Made by a program: the position numbers and the translations under genes. Shown in pieces: positions 58,838 to 64,000 of a stretch of DNA of 64,000 nt (within the stretch, counting starts at the first letter, position 1; each line of letters starts with the position of its first letter). Under the pieces are notes generated by a model. That model made no database searches. It had not been told where the DNA came from and saw only the letters and a list, made by a program, of their open reading frames with translations. The stretch lies in contig NZ_PDWO01000001.1 of NCBI RefSeq assembly GCF_010211765.1, forward strand, positions 310,001 to 374,000. Direction: 5' to 3'. This DNA is from Pseudoxanthomonas kaohsiungensis (GTDB lineage: Bacteria; Pseudomonadota; Gammaproteobacteria; Xanthomonadales; Xanthomonadaceae).

Positions 58838-61800
58838 TCATTCCACGTGCATCGCCGCCACGGCGGCGGCGCCTGGTCCCGCCGCCTCGACGCCGCGCGC
58901 GCGGCGCACCAGCCGCTTAACCCCGCTGCTCAAGTCGTCGAGGATCGCGTAGATGGTGGGCAGGAACAGCAGGCTGACCACGGTGGAGAACGCAAGGCCA
59001 CCGGCGATCGCCCGCGCCATCGGCGCATAGGCCGGGCCGTCGCCGGCCATCTTGGTCTCCGCCAGCGCGATCGGGATCATCGCCAGGATCGCGGTGCCCA
59101 TGGTCATCAGGATCGGGCGCAGGCGCTCGCGGCTGCCCTCGACCAGCGCATCGGTGCGCGACATGCCGCGCCGGCGCAGGTTGTTGATGTGCTCGACCAT
59201 GACGATGCCGTTGTTCACCACCACGCCCATCAGCACGAGGATGCCGATGAAGGACATGATCCCGAAGGTCGTGCCGGTCAGCGCGAACAGCCAGAACACG
59301 CCGAACACCGAGAACAGCACGCCACTCATGATCGCCGCCGGGAACAGCAGCGACTCGAACACCGCCGCCATCACGATGTAGATCATGACCAGGGCGATCA
59401 GCAGGTTGAACATCATCTGCGCGCTGGCCTCGTCCTCCTCCTGGAACGCGCCGCCATCGAAGGAATAGCTGTAGCCGACCGGGAAGACCATGCCCTTCAG
59501 GGTGTCCTCCATCGCCTTGCGCGCCTCCGGCACGGTGACCTTGTCGGCCAGGTTGGCCTGGACCGACAGCGTGGTCTGGCGGTTGGTGCGCTGGATCTGG
59601 GTCGCCGACGGCGTGACCTCCACGTCCACCAGGCTCAGCAGCGGCACCGTGCGCCCGTCCGGGGAACGGACCATGAAGCCCTCGAGGTCCTCGGTGCCGT
59701 AGTCCTCCGCACCGGCGAAGCGGACCCATACCGGCACCTCGGTCTCGCCACGGCGGAACTCGCGCAGCGGCGCGCCGCGCAGGGCCAGGCCGACGAAGCT
59801 GGCCACCTGCTCTGCGCTGAACCCGAACGCCGCCGCCCGGTCGCGGTCGACCCGGACGTTGAGCTCGCTGTTCTGGTCGCCGATGTCCACGCGCACGTCG
59901 CGCAGCTCCGGGCGCCGCGACAGGATCGGCACCAGCTCGGCGGCGATCTCGCCCAGGGTCTGGGTGGAATCGCCCACCAGCTGGAAGGACACGTTCTGGC
60001 CGGGCTGCCCACCGCCGCCCTGCCCGCCCTGGTTGCCGATGCCGATGTTGGCGCGCGCCGACTTCGGCAGCTCCTTGCGCAGCGTCTCGACCAGGGTCTT
60101 GGTTTCGCCGGGCTTGTCGGTGTCGAACTTGACCATCGTGCCGCCCCAGCCCTGCTCGCTGAAGAACGAGTAGATCTGGGTGATGCGGTACTTGGCGCGG
60201 TTGGCTTCGAGGAACTGCTCGATCCGCAGCACCTCGCTGGACATCTGCTCCTTGGTGTACGAGCCCTTCCACTGGTAGTAGACCTGGGCCTCGCCGCCCT
60301 CGTCGCCGCCGAACATGTCGAACTTGGTGAACTTGATCGGCACCAGGCTGACCAGCACGACCAGCAGGATGCCAAGCACGCTCCAGCCACGGTGGTCCAG
60401 GGTCCAGCGCAGCAGGCCGGCGTAGCGGCGCTGCATCCGCGGGATGAAGCCGTTGGTGTCGTGCACCAGCGGCGGGGTCTTCAACCGCGCCGACAGCATC
60501 GGGATCAGGCTGACCGCCACCAGCCACGAGGCCAGCAGCGAGACCGAGATCGTGATCGCGATCTGGCCCAGGTAGATGCTCAGGAAGTTGCGCTCGCCGA
60601 ACAGGTTGGGCACGAACACGATGCAGTGGCACAGGGTGCCGGCGGACAAGGCGATGGCGACGTGGCGGGTGCCGACGATCGAGGCGGCGACCGGGTTGTC
60701 GGGGAACTTCTCCCGCTCCTGGTAGATGCTCTCCACCACCACCACGGCGTTGTCGACCAGCATGCCGATGGCCAGCAGCAGCCCCATCATGGTCAGGATG
60801 TTGAGGGTGACGCCGGCGAAGTACATGAAGCCCAGCGTCATCACGAAGCAGATCGGGATGGCCAGGGTGACCATCGCCACCGACGGCCAGTGGCGCAGGA
60901 AGAACCACAGCACCACGATCGACAGCACCAGGCCGATCAGGCCGGCCTCGGCCAGCTCCAGCAGCGAGGAGGTGACGTTGTCGCCCTGGTTGTCGATGAT
61001 CTTGATCTGCACGTCGCGCAGCGAGGGCTGCGCGCGGATCGCCTCCACCTCCGCCAGTGCGCGGCGCGAGACCTCCACCAGGTTGGCGTTGCGCTCCTTG
61101 AAGATGTCCAGGCCCACCGCCGGCTTGCCGTCCAGGCGCCGGCCGTAGTCCATGCGCGCCGGCTTGAGGCGGACGTCGGCGATGTCGCCCAGGCGCACGT
61201 TGTTGGGTCCGACCACCAGGTCCCGCAGCTGCTGCAGGTCGGTCAGCTCGCCGACGGGCTGCACCCGCAGGCGCTGCGGGCCATCGCTGATGACGCCGGC
61301 GGAAATCGAGAAGTTGACCGCCTGCAGGCGGGTGGTCAGGTCGTTGAGGCTCAGGTCGTGCGCGGTCAACCGGTCCTGGTTGATCGCGATCTCGACCTCG
61401 TTGGGCGGCGCGCCCGACACCTCGACCCGGGCCACGCCCGGAATCCGCTCGATCCGGCGCTTGAACTCGCGCTCGATCATGTCGTACGCGCCGGTCAGGT
61501 CGGTCGCGCTGGCCAGGCGCACGCGCAGCACCGGTTCGTCGGTCGTGGAGAACTTGAAGACGAAGTAGCGCTGCATGTCGTCGGGCAGGTCGTCGCGGAT
61601 CGCGTCGAGCCGCTCGCGCGCCTCCGACGCGGCGATGGCCACGTCGCGGTCCCAGTCGGAGAACTGGATGAAGATGCGCGCGCCCTCGGCGTTGGCCTGC
61701 GACTCCATCCGCTTGATGCCCGGCATCGTCGACAACGCTTCCTCGGCCGGGCGCAGCACCGTGCGCTCGACCTCTTCCGGCGTCGAGCCGGTGTATGGCA

Positions 61801-61945
61801 GCTGGACGAAGATGAACGGCGGCGACACCTCCGGGAACGCCTCGAGCGGCAGTCGGAAGGCCGCGATCAGGCCGATCACGAACAGCGAGACGAAGAACAT
61901 CACCGTCGTGACCGGGCGCCGGATGCTGAACTCCGCGACGCTCAT
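58838..61945 (-). CDS. RND efflux transporter subunit (HAE1/MdtBC-like), second of a pair
   Basis: 1035-aa inner-membrane proton antiporter. N-terminus AEFSIRRPVTTVMFFVSLFVIGLI, helix-4 motif GMLVDNAVVVVESIYQER (one Asp with Asn, instead of AcrB's DD), and GVVVNNGIVMVEHINNL near the C-terminus. GGQGGGGQPGQ is an unusual Gly-rich loop in the porter domain. ATG 61945 overlaps the stop of the upstream transporter (ATGA). Tandem non-identical RND subunits suggest a heteromeric pump like MdtBC. No adaptor is in the window. Confidence 0.9.
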   Translation of the reverse strand: MSVAEFSIRRPVTTVMFFVSLFVIGLIAAFRLPLEAFPEVSPPFIFVQLPYTGSTPEEVERTVLRPAEEALSTMPGIKRMESQANAEGARIFIQFSDWDRDVAIAASEARERLDAIRDDLPDDMQRYFVFKFSTTDEPVLRVRLASATDLTGAYDMIEREFKRRIERIPGVARVEVSGAPPNEVEIAINQDRLTAHDLSLNDLTTRLQAVNFSISAGVISDGPQRLRVQPVGELTDLQQLRDLVVGPNNVRLGDIADVRLKPARMDYGRRLDGKPAVGLDIFKERNANLVEVSRRALAEVEAIRAQPSLRDVQIKIIDNQGDNVTSSLLELAEAGLIGLVLSIVVLWFFLRHWPSVAMVTLAIPICFVMTLGFMYFAGVTLNILTMMGLLLAIGMLVDNAVVVVESIYQEREKFPDNPVAASIVGTRHVAIALSAGTLCHCIVFVPNLFGERNFLSIYLGQIAITISVSLLASWLVAVSLIPMLSARLKTPPLVHDTNGFIPRMQRRYAGLLRWTLDHRGWSVLGILLVVLVSLVPIKFTKFDMFGGDEGGEAQVYYQWKGSYTKEQMSSEVLRIEQFLEANRAKYRITQIYSFFSEQGWGGTMVKFDTDKPGETKTLVETLRKELPKSARANIGIGNQGGQGGGGQPGQNVSFQLVGDSTQTLGEIAAELVPILSRRPELRDVRVDIGDQNSELNVRVDRDRAAAFGFSAEQVASFVGLALRGAPLREFRRGETEVPVWVRFAGAEDYGTEDLEGFMVRSPDGRTVPLLSLVDVEVTPSATQIQRTNRQTTLSVQANLADKVTVPEARKAMEDTLKGMVFPVGYSYSFDGGAFQEEDEASAQMMFNLLIALVMIYIVMAAVFESLLFPAAIMSGVLFSVFGVFWLFALTGTTFGIMSFIGILVLMGVVVNNGIVMVEHINNLRRRGMSRTDALVEGSRERLRPILMTMGTAILAMIPIALAETKMAGDGPAYAPMARAIAGGLAFSTVVSLLFLPTIYAILDDLSSGVKRLVRRARGVEAAGPGAAAVAAMHVE

Positions 61946-64000
61946 GCGGGCGAGCCCTCGCCTTCGACCGCCGCCGTGCCGGCCAGCCGGCGCGCGCGGC
62001 GGCCGCGCTCCCGGTAGTACTCGTCGGCGCGGCGGTCGAGCAAGTCGTACACGACCGGGATCACCACCAGGGTCAGCAGCGTGGACACGATCAGGCCGCC
62101 GATCACGGTCACCGCCATCGGCGAGCGCACCTCCGCGCCCGGGCTGCCGAACAGCGGCGCGATCGCCAGCGGCAGGAAGCCGAAGACCGTGCACAGCGTG
62201 GTCATGGCGATCGGCCGCAGGCGCGAACGGGCACCCTCGACCAGCGCCGTGCGCTTGTCCACGCCCGCCTCGCGCAGCTGGTTGACCTTGTCGATCAGGA
62301 TGATCGCGTTCTTGGTCACCAGGCCGACCAGCAGGATCAGGCCGATGAACACCACCACCGACACCGGGGAGCCGGTGAGGAACAGGGCGCCCACCGCGCC
62401 GACCAGCGCCAGCGGGATGGTGAACAGGATCACGAACGGATGCAGCAGGGACTCGAACTGCGACGCCATCACCAGGTAGACAAGGAACACGGCCAGGCCG
62501 AAGGCGAACAGCAGCGAGTTGAGCGATTCGGACAGTTCCTCGCCCTGGCCGCCGATGTGCATGCCCACGCCCGCGCCCAGCGGGTTCTCGGCCACCATGC
62601 GTTCGACCTCTTCCACCGCCGTGCCCAGGTCGATGTCGCGCAGGTTGGCCGAGACGATCGCCACGCGCACCTGGTCGGCGCGGTGGATCTCGCTCGGACC
62701 GGTGGTGGAGACCACGTCGGCCACCGCGGCCAGGGTCACCGGGCGGCTGCTCCCCGGATTGACGATCAGGCGGCGGATGCTCTCCACCGACGTGCGATCG
62801 TCCTTCTGGGCGCGCACCAGCACGTCGATCTTGCGGTCGCGGAAGCTGTAGCGCGTGGCCACTTCGCCGCGCACCTTCTTGACCACCACGTCGGCGACCT
62901 GGCGCGTGGTCAGGCCCAGCGAGGCGGCGCGCTCCTGGTCGAAGCGGATCTGGATTTCGGGGAAGCCCTGCTCCACGGTTGAGGTCACGTCGGCGTAATG
63001 CGGGTTGGCGCGCAGCAGCGCCGCCAGCTTCTGGCCCGCGTGCTCGATGCCGGCCAGGTCCTGGCCACGCAGTTCCACCTCCAGCGGCGTGGACGAACTC
63101 AGCAGCTGCGGCCGGCTGAAGTCGACCTGCACCGCGGGCTGGTCCTTCAGCGTCGCGCGCAGCGCCTCGGTGGTGCGCGCCTCGACTTCGGCGTTGCCGC
63201 CGTTGGCCATGACCACGGTCAGCTTGCCGATGTTCTCGCCGCTTTCGGTCGGGTTGGCGTCCAGCCGGGTACCGCTGCCGCTGACGCCGTACAGGCTCTG
63301 TACCCCCTCGGCGCCGGCGTGCTTCTGCTGCAGGCTCCGCACCAGCGCGTCGGTCTGCGCCAACGGCGTTCCCGGCGGGAGCTTGACCGTCATTTCGAAG
63401 CGGTCCTGGGCCAGCTGCGGGATCAGGTCCGCGCCCAGCTGCGGGACGACCAGCAACGCGGCGACGAACGCCGCCCCGGCCAGCCCGAGCACGCGGCCCG
63501 GGCGGTCCAGTGCCCCCGGCAGCAGTTTCATGTAACCCGACTCGGCACGGTGGTACGGCGACATGGCCAGGTCACTGGCCTTGCGCATGACCGGGCCGAC
63601 CACCGCCACAAGCCCGCGCCAGGCGCGGACCAGCAGCCAGGCCACGCCGAGGAAGGCGCCACGGATGCCGGCTCCGAGCCCGCGTCCGGTGGCTGCCATC
63701 GGCTTCTGCCAGCGCGACGCGGGGCGCCACTGCGGATGCGGGGCCTCCTCGGGGAACGCCAGCGGCGGCCGCCCCTTGAGCGAGCTGAGCATCGGGATCA
63801 GCGTCATCGACACGACCAGCGAGATGGCGATGGCGATCGCCACCGTCAGCGCTTGGTCGCGGAACAGCTGCCCGGCGATGCCCTGCACGAATACCAGCGG
63901 CAGGAATACCGCGATCGTGGTCAGGGTCGAGGCGACCACCGCCATGCTCACCTCGCGGGTACCGGCGATGGCCGCCTCCAGCACGCCCAGGCCGCGTTCG
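61942..64000 (-). CDS. RND efflux transporter subunit, first of a pair (N-terminal part outside window)
   Basis: At least 680 C-terminal residues of an RND protein; the first part lies beyond the right edge. FLPLVFVQGIAGQLFRDQALTVAI, PRLQTD-type porter segments, QFESLLHPFVILFTIPLALVG and LVGLVTKNAIILIDKVNQLRE are family marks. It ends in ATGA overlap with the second subunit. About 60 bases of basic/hydrophilic insert (PEEAPHPQWRPASRWQKPM) between helices is longer than usual. Adaptor gene is probably upstream, beyond the window. Confidence 0.9.
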   Translation of the reverse strand, partial: ERGLGVLEAAIAGTREVSMAVVASTLTTIAVFLPLVFVQGIAGQLFRDQALTVAIAIAISLVVSMTLIPMLSSLKGRPPLAFPEEAPHPQWRPASRWQKPMAATGRGLGAGIRGAFLGVAWLLVRAWRGLVAVVGPVMRKASDLAMSPYHRAESGYMKLLPGALDRPGRVLGLAGAAFVAALLVVPQLGADLIPQLAQDRFEMTVKLPPGTPLAQTDALVRSLQQKHAGAEGVQSLYGVSGSGTRLDANPTESGENIGKLTVVMANGGNAEVEARTTEALRATLKDQPAVQVDFSRPQLLSSSTPLEVELRGQDLAGIEHAGQKLAALLRANPHYADVTSTVEQGFPEIQIRFDQERAASLGLTTRQVADVVVKKVRGEVATRYSFRDRKIDVLVRAQKDDRTSVESIRRLIVNPGSSRPVTLAAVADVVSTTGPSEIHRADQVRVAIVSANLRDIDLGTAVEEVERMVAENPLGAGVGMHIGGQGEELSESLNSLLFAFGLAVFLVYLVMASQFESLLHPFVILFTIPLALVGAVGALFLTGSPVSVVVFIGLILLVGLVTKNAIILIDKVNQLREAGVDKRTALVEGARSRLRPIAMTTLCTVFGFLPLAIAPLFGSPGAEVRSPMAVTVIGGLIVSTLLTLVVIPVVYDLLDRRADEYYRERGRRARRLAGTAAVEGEGSPA

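Overview
The window is about 69% G+C. Its gene content and gene order (a PilF-RodZ-YfgM-BamB-Der run, PpsR divergent to PpsA, an agmatine-to-putrescine gene pair, a large NAD-dependent glutamate dehydrogenase, GTAG-type REP palindromes, several start codons with the -10 box almost touching them) point to a gammaproteobacterium of the Xanthomonadaceae/Lysobacteraceae, near Luteimonas, Lysobacter, Pseudoxanthomonas or Stenotrophomonas. This is inference from sequence features; no database search was run. Most of the window is chromosomal core genome. I see no prophage, integron, CRISPR array, rRNA or tRNA gene.

Layout. 1-6.8 kb: N-terminal part of a large glutamate dehydrogenase, then a TetR regulator with its own operator and the RND efflux genes it probably controls. 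The regulator appears frameshifted and the periplasmic adaptor is broken by a small deletion. A 230-bp tandem duplication carrying terminators follows. 6.8-12 kb: Mn-type superoxide dismutase, a secreted guanyl-specific RNase with a barstar-type inhibitor, an Uup ABC-F ATPase and DbpA. 11.9-15.6 kb: a deletion scar joining a TonB-dependent receptor remnant to an AraC remnant, then apt, selO, a REP doublet, a glutathione transferase and a cold-shock protein. 15.8-23.7 kb: a flavin monooxygenase-like protein, DUF1249, ppsR/ppsA, orn, DUF2721, a second REP doublet, tadA and an aldo/keto reductase. 23.7-31 kb: guaA, guaB, folD (purine and one-carbon metabolism), DUF1244, an alpha/beta hydrolase and a CPA2 cation/proton antiporter.

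31-41 kb: molybdopterin genes moeB (with an N-terminal rhodanese domain), moeA and mobA, then der, bamB, yfgM, rodZ, pilF, rlmN and ndk on one strand. These read as one long cell-envelope and ribosome-maturation cluster. An intrinsic terminator lies upstream of ndk. 41-45.4 kb: a fatty-acid beta-oxidation unit consisting of a PsrA-like TetR with a PsrA-type operator, a two-domain hydroxyacyl-CoA dehydrogenase/enoyl-CoA hydratase, and a thiolase. 45.5-53.8 kb (minus strand): cmk, rpsA, ihfB, lapA, lapB, a WecA-like glycosyl-phosphate transferase, a WbpM-like nucleotide-sugar dehydratase and galU. The last four overlap by 1-4 bases, joining LPS homeostasis to surface-polysaccharide synthesis.

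53.9-64 kb: a short zinc-independent-type L36 paralogue, a small secreted protein, the putrescine pathway (agmatine deiminase and N-carbamoylputrescine amidase), a GNAT acetyltransferase overlapping a TraB-family membrane protein, and two overlapping RND transporter subunits, the second cut by the window edge. The most notable observations are the decayed efflux locus, the receptor/AraC deletion scar, the 230-bp duplication that doubles a terminator, the RNase/barstar pair, the PsrA box of the beta-oxidation unit and the terminator ahead of ndk. None of them amounts to a clearly new system.
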